From: Belliella alkalica
GTDB taxonomy: Bacteria; Bacteroidota; Bacteroidia; Cytophagales; Cyclobacteriaceae
Assembly (NCBI RefSeq): GCF_022549785.1
Contig: NZ_JAKZGO010000015.1
Span: 1 to 64,000, forward strand
Direction: 5' to 3'
Length of the DNA: 64,000 nucleotides
The position numbers and the translations under genes were made by a program. Shown one piece after another: positions 45,705 through 54,475 of this stretch (its first letter is position 1; every line of letters begins with the position of its first letter). Below the pieces are notes generated by a model, which worked only from the letters and a program-made list of their open reading frames with translations, was not told where the DNA came from and did no database searches.

Positions 45705-46041
45705 AGACTTTTGAGGTCTTTTTTGACCTCGACGGTTTTATCGGGAAACACAAAATGCTAAAGGTTGATTCTTGGTAAATAAGACCTTCGGGGTTTTGGA
45801 AACCCCAAAGGTCGGGTACTGCAAACCTTTGAAGTCTTTTTGTGACCTCGAAGTTTGAAGAGTAGCAGGCGTTTGAGATTGATTAAAAAAAGATATGAGT
45901 AAATACGATTAGATAACTTGTCCCGAGTATCGGGATTAGGATATTGGTTGAGACCTGTCAGGTCTAATCCCATGATTAGGGTATTGTGAAAGATTTTTGA
46001 AAGCTGTAACTTGTGTAAGTGATTGAAAATAAAGTGTTAAG
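45705..46041. repeat. Spacer with three hairpins and a motif site
   Basis: GAGGTC/GACCTC (45713-45730) around six T is a weak terminator candidate. A 14-bp near-perfect stem GACCTTCGGGGTTT with its complement (45783-45813, 3-nt loop, one mismatch) resembles the abundant GACCTTCGGGGTTT-type intergenic hairpins of this lineage. TCCCGAGTATCGGGA lies at 45921-45935 and AGACCT/AGGTCT at 45951-45965. The promoter motif follows at 45966. No gene was seen. Confidence 0.65.
45966..46014 (+). promoter_or_regulatory. Motif site and -7 element before the cytochrome gene
   Basis: The motif copy ATCCCATGATTAGGGTATTG ends at 45986. TAACTTGT (46007-46014) is a -7-like element 21 bp after it. The cytochrome start is 28 bp further. 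The right half ATTAGGGTATTG is exact. Confidence 0.6.
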
Positions 46042-47592
46042 ATGAAAATCAAAGAATGGCTTTCTAGACTCCCCTTGTGGCTTTATGGCTGCATGCTGCT
46101 ACCTCTACTCGCTTTTGGGTTGAGCAAACAAGTTGTTTCCTATTTTTCTTTTTCAGATATCCCCCGCATCTGGACGGATGAAGCCATGAAGGATTGGGAG
46201 CTGCCCAATTCAAATCCGGAATATTCAGCACAGCCAGTATCGGAGGAGTTTTATTATAATCTCCCTGAAAGGGTCATCTATAAGACTTATCCTGTCTACC
46301 ATCCTGACCATGAACCGGAAGGGTATTGGGAATGGTTGCATGAACTAGAGGCAGAGATTGTATTGGATGAAAGTAAATTGCTGACAGAGGAGGATTATAT
46401 CAAGGCAGGAGAACTACTTTTTGATTATCCAATTGACACTTTGGGTGCAGTGATCAGTACAAAGCATGTCCGCAATATTGATTTTTATACTGCTACAGAA
46501 ATGCCCTTGACTCCTGAGGGTATCATGCCATTTGCCCAGTGGGTAGTAGCTGGAAAGGGGAAGGTTTACCTTGGCAATCTCTCTTGTGCCATGTGCCATA
46601 CCCGCGTGATGGATGATGGTTCACTACTCAAAGGTGCGCAGGGAAACTGGCCTGGTGACAAGGCTTTTGCTTTTGCCTTGGAAACTGACGGTGCTTCTGA
46701 AAGGGCTATACAAAATATCACCAGTTTTTTGTTTGCAAGTCCTTTTGCCGAAGGTGACCCCCATGGCAAACTCTTGGCCACTGGAAAAGAAGCCATCCTG
46801 GAAGCTTATAGGGCTGTCCCAGAAGGCGCATTTGGTAGGCAAGGAACCAGTATCCTCTTTCCTCCCCAGGCGCCAAACCTGATAGGGGTCAAGGACAGGA
46901 AGTACTTGGATCACGGAGGCCTAGGACAGCACAGGAATATCGAGGACATGATGCGGTATATTTCCATGAACCAGGCTTTGGATTTCCTAAATTTCTATGG
47001 TGATTACAATCCAATTGGTTTGACCAAAGAAAGGCTCAATAGCGGAGAACCTATTTTTTTTCCAGGTACTTATGACCGGCACTCAGATGCCCAGCTATAT
47101 GCTTTAGCCAAATATATTTATTCACTCAGTCCACCTGAAAACCCGAATAAACCATCTGAATTGAGCGAAAGTGGTAAAATCATTTTTGCCGAGCAAGGTT
47201 GTGTAACCTGCCATACCCCACCGCTTTTTACCAACAATAAACTGACTCCCACGGATGGGTTTGAGGTGCCTGATGCACATTATGACAAGTATGATATCTT
47301 CGGTATTTCTGTGGGTACAGATCCGGGATACACCATGAAGACCAGAAGAGGGACGGGTTATTACAAAGTACCTTCTTTATTGGGTTTATGGTACAGGGGA
47401 CCATTCCTGCATGATGCTTCCTTAGCCAATTTGGAGGACTTGTTTGATCCGGCAAGATTGAAAGATGATTATGTACCTACAGCCTTCAAGCCCCATGATG
47501 TGAAGACCAAGGCGGTCAAGGGACATGAATTTGGGATGGAGTTGAATGAAATGGACAAGAAGGCGTTGATTGCTTATTTGTTGACGCTTTAA
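46042..47592 (+). CDS. Membrane-anchored di-haem c-type cytochrome
   Basis: The protein has 516 residues. An N-terminal membrane helix (LPLWLYGCMLLPLLAFGL) is followed by two haem c sites, CAMCH at residues 182-186 and CVTCH at 387-391. The pattern is that of di-haem cytochrome c peroxidase/MauG-like proteins, with VPSLLGLWYRGPFLHDASLANLEDLFDP in the second half. It would act in the periplasm as an electron carrier or peroxidase. It is followed by a YceI-like gene and preceded by the promoter motif. Confidence 0.85.
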   Translation: MKIKEWLSRLPLWLYGCMLLPLLAFGLSKQVVSYFSFSDIPRIWTDEAMKDWELPNSNPEYSAQPVSEEFYYNLPERVIYKTYPVYHPDHEPEGYWEWLHELEAEIVLDESKLLTEEDYIKAGELLFDYPIDTLGAVISTKHVRNIDFYTATEMPLTPEGIMPFAQWVVAGKGKVYLGNLSCAMCHTRVMDDGSLLKGAQGNWPGDKAFAFALETDGASERAIQNITSFLFASPFAEGDPHGKLLATGKEAILEAYRAVPEGAFGRQGTSILFPPQAPNLIGVKDRKYLDHGGLGQHRNIEDMMRYISMNQALDFLNFYGDYNPIGLTKERLNSGEPIFFPGTYDRHSDAQLYALAKYIYSLSPPENPNKPSELSESGKIIFAEQGCVTCHTPPLFTNNKLTPTDGFEVPDAHYDKYDIFGISVGTDPGYTMKTRRGTGYYKVPSLLGLWYRGPFLHDASLANLEDLFDPARLKDDYVPTAFKPHDVKTKAVKGHEFGMELNEMDKKALIAYLLTL

Positions 47593-47604
47593 ACATTGAT
47601 ATTG

Positions 47605-48231
47605 ATGGATATTGGATATTTAGATATTGTTGTAGCCCCGTGGGGATCGTTACGTAAATGTTGCGTTCGTCGCGAGAACTTTAATTACTTAAGTGGGAAA
47701 ATTGACTTTAGAAGTCGTTTGTTAATATTAACGCTAATATTCTTTTTGATAGTGCCGTTTCTACTTTCTGCACAATCTTTCAAGCCAGAAAATCCCATCC
47801 AATTCAAAATCAAAAACGCAGGGATTACTGTGGATGGATTGATCTCAGACTGGGAAGTAATGGTTGATTTTGATCCAAAGAAGTTGACTCAATCGAGTAT
47901 TCGAGGAAAAGCAAACCCAGAGAGTATCCAAACTGGAATCAAGTTAAGGGACAAGCACCTACATGGACGAGAGTATTTTCATATCGAAAAATTTCCTTTC
48001 ATCAGTTTGGAATCAAAGTCTTTTCGGTCTAAAGGGAAAAATGCTTTTATTGGGATTTTTGAGTTGCAGATCAGGGGTGTGAAAAGAGAACTTGAAATCC
48101 CATTTACTTTGTCCCAAACAGGAAAACAGCAGATGTTTAAAGGTGAGTTCACAATTGATCGCTTGGATTATGGGTTAGGTGAAAAGAGTCTGGTGCTTTC
48201 GGATGAAGTGAGGGTGGTGGTGGAATTTTAG
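47605..48231 (+). CDS. Exported YceI-like lipid-binding protein
   Basis: The protein has 208 residues from the ATG at 47605. The signal peptide is RLLILTLIFFLIVPFLLSAQ, so a TTG at 47719 that starts just before it is equally likely. The first ~40 residues would then be untranslated leader. The mature domain is YceI-like, a beta-barrel for isoprenoid or quinone-type ligands: FKIKNAGITVDGLISDW, KLRDKHLHGREYFHIEKFP, and GIFELQIRGVKRELEIPF. It lies directly after the cytochrome gene, a common pairing for periplasmic electron transfer. Confidence 0.75.
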   Translation: MDIGYLDIVVAPWGSLRKCCVRRENFNYLSGKIDFRSRLLILTLIFFLIVPFLLSAQSFKPENPIQFKIKNAGITVDGLISDWEVMVDFDPKKLTQSSIRGKANPESIQTGIKLRDKHLHGREYFHIEKFPFISLESKSFRSKGKNAFIGIFELQIRGVKRELEIPFTLSQTGKQQMFKGEFTIDRLDYGLGEKSLVLSDEVRVVVEF

Positions 48232-48387
48232 AATTTAGATTTAAGAATTTAGATTTTAGATTCACGCACCCAGCATTTTTTAGGTAGACGCTGTCCCGAA
48301 CATAGGGAGGACACGGAGAATAAAAAGAATAGAATTCCATTGCTCCTGCCACGATCATCTCTTGGCTCGCTGCGTGAAATAATATTC

Positions 48388-48631
48388 TCAAGCAGTAGAA
48401 TCCTCGATTGGAATGATTTTATCCAGTTCATTTATTTTTTGGTATTGTTCTTCCTCAAGATCATAATCATTCTGTAACCTTAGCCAAAACTCGGGGCTTG
48501 TTACTATGAACTTGCTCAATCGTTTGAGGAATAAAAGTCTCCTTGGCCAATCTGTAAGCAGAAATTTCTAGTGGAATTAGAAACTCTTCTATTAAAATCT
48601 CTCCTTGATGCATATTTTTAAGCCTATTCAT
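48388..48631 (-). pseudogene. Broken HigA-family antitoxin
   Basis: From an ATG at 48631 the frame reads MNRLKNMHQGEILIEEF and ISAYRLAKETFIPQT, the usual N-terminus of HigA-type XRE antitoxins. The next codons should be the rest of the helix-turn-helix, but about 27 codons are missing and the frame shifts. The expected C-terminus, SPEFWLRLQNDYDLEEEQY, is present in another frame and ends at 48388-48390. No HigB toxin gene is adjacent. This is the remnant of a lost toxin-antitoxin locus. Confidence 0.75.
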
Positions 48632-48684
48632 TTTTTTATTACTAACAAAATTCATCAATTATACTCAGTATAAAAAATCCGGTA

Positions 48685-48746
48685 TATCACATGATCGGGG
48701 TATTTTTGATGCTTTTTATTTGACTAGTTTTAGGGAAATAAATTTG
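48685..48746 (+). promoter_or_regulatory. Motif site and promoter elements before the gluzincin-like gene
   Basis: TATCACATGATCGGGGTATT plus T lies at 48685-48705. TAGTTTTA (48725-48732) lies 20 bp after it. A second, canonical-looking pair, TTTG (48719) and TAAATTTG (48739-48746), lies slightly downstream. The start codon is at 48780. The motif thus covers the region upstream of or over the -33 box. Confidence 0.6.
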
Positions 48747-48779
48747 AGTTAACCCTTTAACTTTGAACCTTTTAAATAC

Positions 48780-49676
48780 TTGATGATGAAAATAAAGTTT
48801 TTGATACTTTATGTGTTTTTGCTGGGATTTTACACCTTTAGCAAAGCCCAAGATAAACCTTTACTCGTGGAATGGAGTATTGGCGAAACGGCTGTTTTTT
48901 ACAGCCAGGATCAGGAAGTTTCTGCCCAGTTTTCAGGTGAAATCTGTTATGAAGCCAACAGTTTTTTCAAAAGAACCTTAGAGGACTTGGAAGTTGAATT
49001 CAAGATCTATGTGCTTTCTAAGGAGGATTGGTCACATTACACTGACCCAAATTTGATTTATGGAATGCCTCACTTTATTCCTAACGAAAAAAGATTAGTA
49101 GTTGCGGCAGAGGATAATACATTTTGGAGGATGCAGCTTCCTGACTTTTCTTCATTATCCTCACCTTACAAGGAGCTTTTTCCAATGACTTATAGTCTAA
49201 ATGATGAAGTAAGTAGCAGGTACTTTTTTGATTTATTGCCTGTCCACGAACTCGGGCATGCATGGGCTTCTAAAGCAGGTCTTAATACCCAAAGAAACTG
49301 GCTTTCAGAAATACTGTGCAACCTGATGCTACATACTTTTATTGCGGAAGAAAGAGGTGAATTCCTTGGGGCTTTAGAACTTTTACCCATGTATTGGTCC
49401 AAAGAAGACCAATCCAATTATACCTTCAGATCCCTTGAACAGTTTCAAGACAATTATTGGGAAATAGGAACGCAGTCCCCTCGGAATTATGCCTGGTATC
49501 AGTACAGGTTTCATGATGCTGCTAGGAAGCTTTATAATGAAGGTGGGGCAGATGTGTTGATCAATCTTTGGTTGTTTCTTTTGAATAACCAAGAGACTTT
49601 GGACGATGATGCATTGTTGTCCGGATTACGTGATGATGTGCATCCTTTTTTTGAAGAATTATGGAGTGAATGGTAA
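48780..49676 (+). CDS. Exported gluzincin-like metalloprotease
   Basis: The protein has 298 residues. A signal peptide ends near TFSKAQDK. The zinc-binding motif HELGHAWASKAG lies near residue 157-168, and the Glu in NWLSEILCNLM, 20-odd residues later, fits the third ligand of gluzincins. The rest is unfamiliar and has many aromatic residues. It probably cleaves peptides outside the cytoplasm. It shares the motif-bearing promoter and the direction with the dipeptidase gene 87 bp downstream. Confidence 0.7.
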   Translation: MMMKIKFLILYVFLLGFYTFSKAQDKPLLVEWSIGETAVFYSQDQEVSAQFSGEICYEANSFFKRTLEDLEVEFKIYVLSKEDWSHYTDPNLIYGMPHFIPNEKRLVVAAEDNTFWRMQLPDFSSLSSPYKELFPMTYSLNDEVSSRYFFDLLPVHELGHAWASKAGLNTQRNWLSEILCNLMLHTFIAEERGEFLGALELLPMYWSKEDQSNYTFRSLEQFQDNYWEIGTQSPRNYAWYQYRFHDAARKLYNEGGADVLINLWLFLLNNQETLDDDALLSGLRDDVHPFFEELWSEW

Positions 49677-49763
49677 TAGCTTTCTAGAGATAATGATTCT
49701 TTTAGAAAACTTTATCAATGAATTATGAAATTGGCAATTGCCTTAATAAAAACTATTGGTTTT

Positions 49764-51038
49764 ATGAACTTTGAGCAAGTTAAAATTTATAGGTTGATTT
49801 TAATCTTTTTGATTTCCTGCACTAGCCATGTAGAGCTAAGTCATGAAGATTTGGTTGCCAAAGTACTGAGGGAAGCTCCGCTGATTGATGGACACAATGA
49901 TTTATTGATCCATTATTTCTGGTGTAAAGCATGTCCGAGAGAGTTGGATGACTATAAATTAGATACCATTTCGGATGGCCATATTGATATTGCCCGACTT
50001 CGTAAAGGAGGTGTGGGGGCACTGCTGACCAATATTTTTGGTAGAGGGAAGGAGATGAATGAATATCTGCAAGGTTGGGACTTGATCTATAGAATAGAGG
50101 AGAAGTATGCTGATGATTTCAAAGTAACAGTTACTTCTTCTGAAGTCAGGCAGGTGATGAAAAGTGGCAAGATTGCCATCATTCCATCCATGGAGCATAC
50201 CTATGAATTGGTGGATGATCTGGGGAGATTGAGGACATTATACCGATTGGGTTTACGCTCTGTGATTTTGGCTTATAACAACAATAACATTGCGGATGGG
50301 GCTTTCGATGAACCCATTCATGATGGTCTGAGCGATTATGGGAAAGAGTTGGTATTGGAAATGAACCGCCTTGGTATCATGATCGACCTTTCCCATATTA
50401 CAGAAAAAGGAATGCTGGATGTACTGGAAATCACGAGGGCTCCTGTCATATTCAGCCATGCCAATGCAAGAGCCCTTACCGATACCGAAAGAAATGCCTC
50501 AGATCAGGTACTTTTGAAATTGAAGGAAAACGGAGGATTGATTATGTTGACTCCTGTCAACTATTTTACCACTCAAGAAGCCCATGATTATTTTTTGGTG
50601 AAGCTTGATAGCATGGGTAAGGCCTTTCAAGAAAAATACCCTAATCCTGACCAGATGTCTGACGAAGAAATTGAATTTGCTGATGCTGAATGGGATGCTT
50701 GGGAAGCAGCCAATCCACATCCTAAAGTAACGGTCAAGGATTTTGTTGATCATTTTGATTATGTGAAAAATTTGATCGGTGTAGATCATTTAGGTATTGG
50801 AAGTGATTTTGATGGCATGAGTTACTTGATTGAGGGGATAGAGGATGCAAGTACATTTCCGAATATCCTTTTGGAGTTGGCCAATAGAGGTTGGACAGAA
50901 AAGGAGCTGAAAAAGGTGACCCAAGAGAATTTTTTAAGGGTCTTTGAAGCAGTGGAACAAAAGTCCGCTGAAATACAGAAAATTGAAGGGCCTAGAATTG
51001 CTAAAGTGACATCTGAAAAAATGCAAAGGGTACCTTAA
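49764..51038 (+). CDS. Lipoprotein dipeptidase (renal dipeptidase type, M19)
   Basis: The protein has 424 residues from the ATG at 49764, which gives a lipoprotein signal with lipobox LISC. An ATG at 49725 would add 13 residues. The M19 fold has all metal ligands: HNDLL (HxD), the bridging Glu in IIPSMEHTY, and the His residues in DLSHITEKG and FSHANARAL; GIGSDFDGM closes the site. It hydrolyses dipeptides, often with D-residues at the second position. It follows the gluzincin-like gene. Confidence 0.9.
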   Translation: MNFEQVKIYRLILIFLISCTSHVELSHEDLVAKVLREAPLIDGHNDLLIHYFWCKACPRELDDYKLDTISDGHIDIARLRKGGVGALLTNIFGRGKEMNEYLQGWDLIYRIEEKYADDFKVTVTSSEVRQVMKSGKIAIIPSMEHTYELVDDLGRLRTLYRLGLRSVILAYNNNNIADGAFDEPIHDGLSDYGKELVLEMNRLGIMIDLSHITEKGMLDVLEITRAPVIFSHANARALTDTERNASDQVLLKLKENGGLIMLTPVNYFTTQEAHDYFLVKLDSMGKAFQEKYPNPDQMSDEEIEFADAEWDAWEAANPHPKVTVKDFVDHFDYVKNLIGVDHLGIGSDFDGMSYLIEGIEDASTFPNILLELANRGWTEKELKKVTQENFLRVFEAVEQKSAEIQKIEGPRIAKVTSEKMQRVP

Positions 51039-51055
51039 ATTACGGATTAAATTAA

Positions 51056-52618
51056 TCATTCATTCACAGTTCTTCTTATTGCTTTTCCAGGTCTCGCGTC
51101 TAACACCAAATCTCCATTTTCAATGATCAATTCACCATTCACAAGTACGAATTTCATTCCAACAGCAGGCAATTGAGGCTCTGTGAAAGTTGCCTTATCC
51201 TGTACAGTTTTTTCATCGAAAATTATGATATCAGCATCCATTCCAGTTTGGATTCGTCCCTTGTATTTCATCTGATCTACAGATTGCTCTAAAATCTTTG
51301 CTGGATACAAGGAGGATTTGGCAATTGCTTCCATCATACTCAAGACCCCTCTTTCTCTTACATAATGACTCAACAGCCGGGTAAAGGTACCGGCACTTCT
51401 TGGATGTGCGAAGGCATTTTCATTCAAAGGCCAAATGTTATCATCAAAATAGTCATCTGTCTCAATATCTACCCAAGGCATAGCATCCGAAGCAATTACT
51501 CCTCCGGGAAATAAAACAGATTCATCCAAAATAGACTCGTCTCTCGGCATATACAAAAACCTAAAAACCACAACAGAACCAGGCTTTTCATTCCTGACCT
51601 TTTGAAATTCATCTTCAGTTAAAGGCTTTCCATTTAATTCAATCTGCTCAGCCTTGATATCTTTTTTTTCTCTTGCCTCTTCGTTGAAAAGAGCAGCACC
51701 TATTGTTGTGCTCGAAGCTCCATATGTATAACTTTCAGTAGTAATAGGAAGTCCTGAGTTTTGGGCGCTTATGATCATGCTTTTTGTCGTTTTCACATCT
51801 CTCAAACTACTACTGTTTAGATGGCAGATATGGCTCTGACTACCAGTAGCAGCAGAAAATGCAATGATTTGCCCAACATATTCCGCAGCAGATTTGGGAT
51901 CATTAGGGAAATCTCCGCTGATATGTGTAAATGTTGGGACACCATAATCAGACGCCAATTGATGAACGGCCAAAAGCTCCTTGAATCCACCACCTGGAGC
52001 ATAACCAGCATTGATTCCAATACCAATTGAGCCTTGTTTAATCCCTTCTTCTTCTATCAGTCGGATAATATTTTCTATTTGGGATGGACTTGCAGCATCT
52101 CTTACCCAGCTTCTTAATGAAAATGCTTCCTGAAACCATTTCAAATTTGGCTCCATAGGTATATCTTCTAAAGTTTCAATTCTTGCAAAAGTCCATGCGG
52201 CTGCTGTTCCATAGTTTAGTATTCTTCCTTGCTCTTCCATTTGTTTGTACCACGGATCCACGGGCAAGATGCCGGACTCTAACTCAAGGGCAGTAGTTAC
52301 TCCATCAAAAGCCTGCATGCGATCAGCTGTTAAAGTTTGCCCATGAGCATGGAGATCAATAAAGCCGGGTGCTACCACCAGCCCTTCCGCATCGATTGTT
52401 TTTAATCCTTCTATTGTGCTTTCTGTAATGATTTTAATTGACCCATTTTTGATTCCTATATTTCTTATTCCATCTAGCTCAGTTTCCGGATCAATAACTC
52501 TCCCATTTAAAATTACAACATCAAAATCATTATGATTTTCTCCTTTTGGTGTACAATAGCCAAATATCAATAAGAGGGAAAATAAAATAAGTACGTGGTT
52601 TGGGAAGTGAATTTTCAT
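51056..52618 (-). CDS. Lipoprotein amidohydrolase of the D-aminoacylase family
   Basis: The protein has 520 residues. A lipobox LIFGYC near residue 22 anchors it to a membrane. The amidohydrolase core starts VILNGRVIDPETELDGIRNIGI and has FIDLHAHGQ with HxH near residue 90. Further ligands are in FTHISGD and SQSHICHLN, and VIASDAMPW carries the catalytic Asp. The family comprises N-acyl-D-amino-acid deacylases. It is oriented against its neighbours. A degenerate relative of the promoter motif at 52638 faces away from it. Confidence 0.85.
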   Translation of the reverse strand: MKIHFPNHVLILFSLLLIFGYCTPKGENHNDFDVVILNGRVIDPETELDGIRNIGIKNGSIKIITESTIEGLKTIDAEGLVVAPGFIDLHAHGQTLTADRMQAFDGVTTALELESGILPVDPWYKQMEEQGRILNYGTAAAWTFARIETLEDIPMEPNLKWFQEAFSLRSWVRDAASPSQIENIIRLIEEEGIKQGSIGIGINAGYAPGGGFKELLAVHQLASDYGVPTFTHISGDFPNDPKSAAEYVGQIIAFSAATGSQSHICHLNSSSLRDVKTTKSMIISAQNSGLPITTESYTYGASSTTIGAALFNEEAREKKDIKAEQIELNGKPLTEDEFQKVRNEKPGSVVVFRFLYMPRDESILDESVLFPGGVIASDAMPWVDIETDDYFDDNIWPLNENAFAHPRSAGTFTRLLSHYVRERGVLSMMEAIAKSSLYPAKILEQSVDQMKYKGRIQTGMDADIIIFDEKTVQDKATFTEPQLPAVGMKFVLVNGELIIENGDLVLDARPGKAIRRTVNE

Positions 52619-52771
52619 GGGAAAAAAGGTTAAGTTATATCAATCATTAGGGATATTAAGTACTGCTCTGGAAATGATGGTTTCAATACTTATATTTTTC
52701 CGACTTTAAAATAATAAATATTTCGATAAATAACTGAAAAATTTCAAGAATTAATCTGATGGTGTAATTCA

Positions 52772-52792
52772 CCTCACATCATTAGGGTATTG
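52772..52792 (+). promoter_or_regulatory. Orphan copy of the promoter motif before the deiminase remnant
   Basis: CTCACATCATTAGGGTATTG with a following G is almost identical to the copy before the intact agmatine deiminase gene (56164), and the match continues through GTAG. No -7 element lies 20-21 bp downstream because the remnant's coding DNA starts 9 bp after the motif. Confidence 0.6.
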
Positions 52793-52800
52793 GTAGCTAA

Positions 52801-53013
52801 ATGAATTTTTTGGTTACAAATGGCGTAGTGGTGACATCTTCCTATGCCAGAGATGAAGCTTTTGTCAAGCGGGAAAAGGAAGTAGAAGCATTATTCAAAC
52901 AAGCATTTCCCGGACGTGAAATCGTCTTTGTTGATGCCATGCAGATGAATTGGCAGGGTGGAGGCATTCATTGTAGTACACAACAGGAACCCAAAAGGAG
53001 AGGGGTGAAGTAA
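52801..53013 (+). pseudogene. C-terminal remnant of an agmatine deiminase-family gene
   Basis: The 70-residue frame matches the end of the intact protein at 56337-57626: NFLVTNGVVVTSSYA corresponds to NFLISNDKVLLPTYL, and the catalytic-Cys motif GGGIHCSTQQEP to GGGIHCYTKQVP. Nothing of the first ~360 residues remains; the promoter motif lies 9 bp upstream. The best reading is an internal deletion fusing a promoter region to a gene end. It differs clearly in sequence from the intact copy, so it derives from an older paralogue. Confidence 0.8.
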
Positions 53014-53029
53014 AGCAGGGCTTACATCA

Positions 53030-53110
53030 TGCTTTCTTGAAAAACTATTTTATAAAAATGCTTTTTGTAAAAACTATTTTGTAAATTTGCTTTATATAAA
53101 AACTATTTTA
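53030..53110 (+). promoter_or_regulatory. Three 29-bp iterated repeats upstream of the ATPase gene
   Basis: AAAAACTATTTT occurs at 53040, 53069 and 53098, exactly 29 bp apart, each preceded by a TGCTTTnnTn block. The third copy runs into the ATG at 53110. Such an array over the start codon fits cooperative repression. The core TTGCTTTATATAAAAA is shared with repeats before the decayed paralogue at 10.7 kb. Confidence 0.7.
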
Positions 53111-54291
53111 TGGAAGTGCTGATCAAAAAGTCTGAAAGGAAAGCAAAGTCTGTCAAGGAAAAGCAAAAGAGGTATTTGTACCATCAAATTGATTGGACCC
53201 AAAGTTTGATTTTGATCTTGGGTTACCGAGGTTCAGGGAAAACCACCCTTTTACTGCAATATTTGTCAACTTCCGATAAGAAAGGCATTTACCTTAGCCT
53301 TGATGATTTTTATTTCGAAACGCATAGATTGGTAGCGTTTGTGAATGAACTCTATGAATTAGGATATCGGCTATTTCTTTTGGATGAAGTCCATAGGTAT
53401 GCATTTTGGTCAAAAGATCTCAAACAGCTATACGATGATTATGATGATATTCAAGTCATTGCGACAGGATTCTCTATCCTTGATATTTCCAGAGGTAATG
53501 CTGATCTTTCAAGAAGGGCATCTGTTTATCATTTACATGGTCTTTCTTTTAGAGAGTATCTGAATTTTCAGTACCGAACAGATCTTTCAAGCTTTACTTT
53601 GGATGATATTTTGACCAAGCACCATGCTCTGGCTCCTGAACTGTTGGATAATATACCTGTCCAGTCCTATTTTCAGGATTATTTGAAATTTGGTTATTTC
53701 CCTTTCTTTCTGGAATCCAAAATCGGGTATTCACAAAAACTTCAGGAGACAATCCAACTGGTGATTGATACGGATATTGCTCCTTTTGAAGAGTTGCAGC
53801 ACAGTACAGTTCGGACTTTAAAAAAGCTACTAGTTGTCCTAAGTGAAAGTGTTCCGTTTACACCCAATATCAACAAGTTGGCAGAAAAATTAGAAACTCC
53901 TCGAAATACTATATTGAGATTGTTGGACATTTTGGATCAGGCCCAAATCCTTAAGCTGCTTAGGTCTGCTACAAAAGGAATCAGCTATCTTCAGAAGCCC
54001 GATAAAATATACCTTCAAAACCCCAACTTTATTCATCTCTTTTCGCCAACTATGGCCAATGTGGGAAATGTCCGTGAAACTTTTTTTATTAATCAACTGA
54101 GTGCAGTTCATAAAGTGACAAGTCCAAAATATGGGGACTTCATGGTGGATGATGCTTATGTATTTGAGGTAGGGGGAGGCAGCAAAACCACCGACCAGAT
54201 CCAAGGGGTCCCCAACGCTTACCTTGCCCTTGACATCGAAAGTGGAAATGGCAAAAGAATCCCTTTATGGCTATTTGGAATGCTGTACTGA
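53110..54291 (+). CDS. AAA_14/DUF4143-type ATPase
   Basis: The protein has 393 residues. Walker A GYRGSGKT lies at residues 38-45 and Walker B LFLLDE at 88-93, followed by VHRYAFWSKDLKQLYDDY. The C-terminal domain has a winged-helix part (~240-300: NINKLAEKLETPRNTILRLLDIL) and ends with the family-typical SPKYGDFMVDDAYVFEVGG and IPLWLFGMLY. The family is widespread and multicopy in Bacteroidota and archaea; its role is unknown. The winged helix could bind the upstream repeats. A broken paralogue lies at 10.4 kb. Confidence 0.88.
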   Translation: MEVLIKKSERKAKSVKEKQKRYLYHQIDWTQSLILILGYRGSGKTTLLLQYLSTSDKKGIYLSLDDFYFETHRLVAFVNELYELGYRLFLLDEVHRYAFWSKDLKQLYDDYDDIQVIATGFSILDISRGNADLSRRASVYHLHGLSFREYLNFQYRTDLSSFTLDDILTKHHALAPELLDNIPVQSYFQDYLKFGYFPFFLESKIGYSQKLQETIQLVIDTDIAPFEELQHSTVRTLKKLLVVLSESVPFTPNINKLAEKLETPRNTILRLLDILDQAQILKLLRSATKGISYLQKPDKIYLQNPNFIHLFSPTMANVGNVRETFFINQLSAVHKVTSPKYGDFMVDDAYVFEVGGGSKTTDQIQGVPNAYLALDIESGNGKRIPLWLFGMLY

Positions 54292-54340
54292 TTGTGAGTT
54301 GTAAACAGACGTTCAGTAGAAGGTTTTTATATGAATGTTT

Positions 54341-54388
54341 TGAATGAAAAATCATTCATTGAAACCAATTTCATACATTAATGAATGA
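54341..54388 (+). promoter_or_regulatory. Two palindromic operators upstream of hipB
   Basis: TGAATGA and TCATTCA (54341-54347 and 54352-54358) form a perfect 7-bp palindrome with a 4-bp centre. TCATACAT and ATGAATGA (54371-54378, 54381-54388) form a second of the same sequence family with one mismatch. A third copy overlaps the hipB start codon. They are the likely HipB binding sites. Confidence 0.65.
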
Positions 54389-54475
54389 TATTTCACTCAA
54401 ATTGTTTTTATTGATTCGAATAAAATTTATATATTTGTATGAAAAATAAGTCATAATAGCTAGATTAATATTATA

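Noticed and set aside
52638-52657. Motif-like sequence TATCAATCATTAGGG with one missing and one extra base
   Set aside because: Indels disturb the fixed spacing and no -7 element follows; kept only as a possible degenerate relative of the motif.
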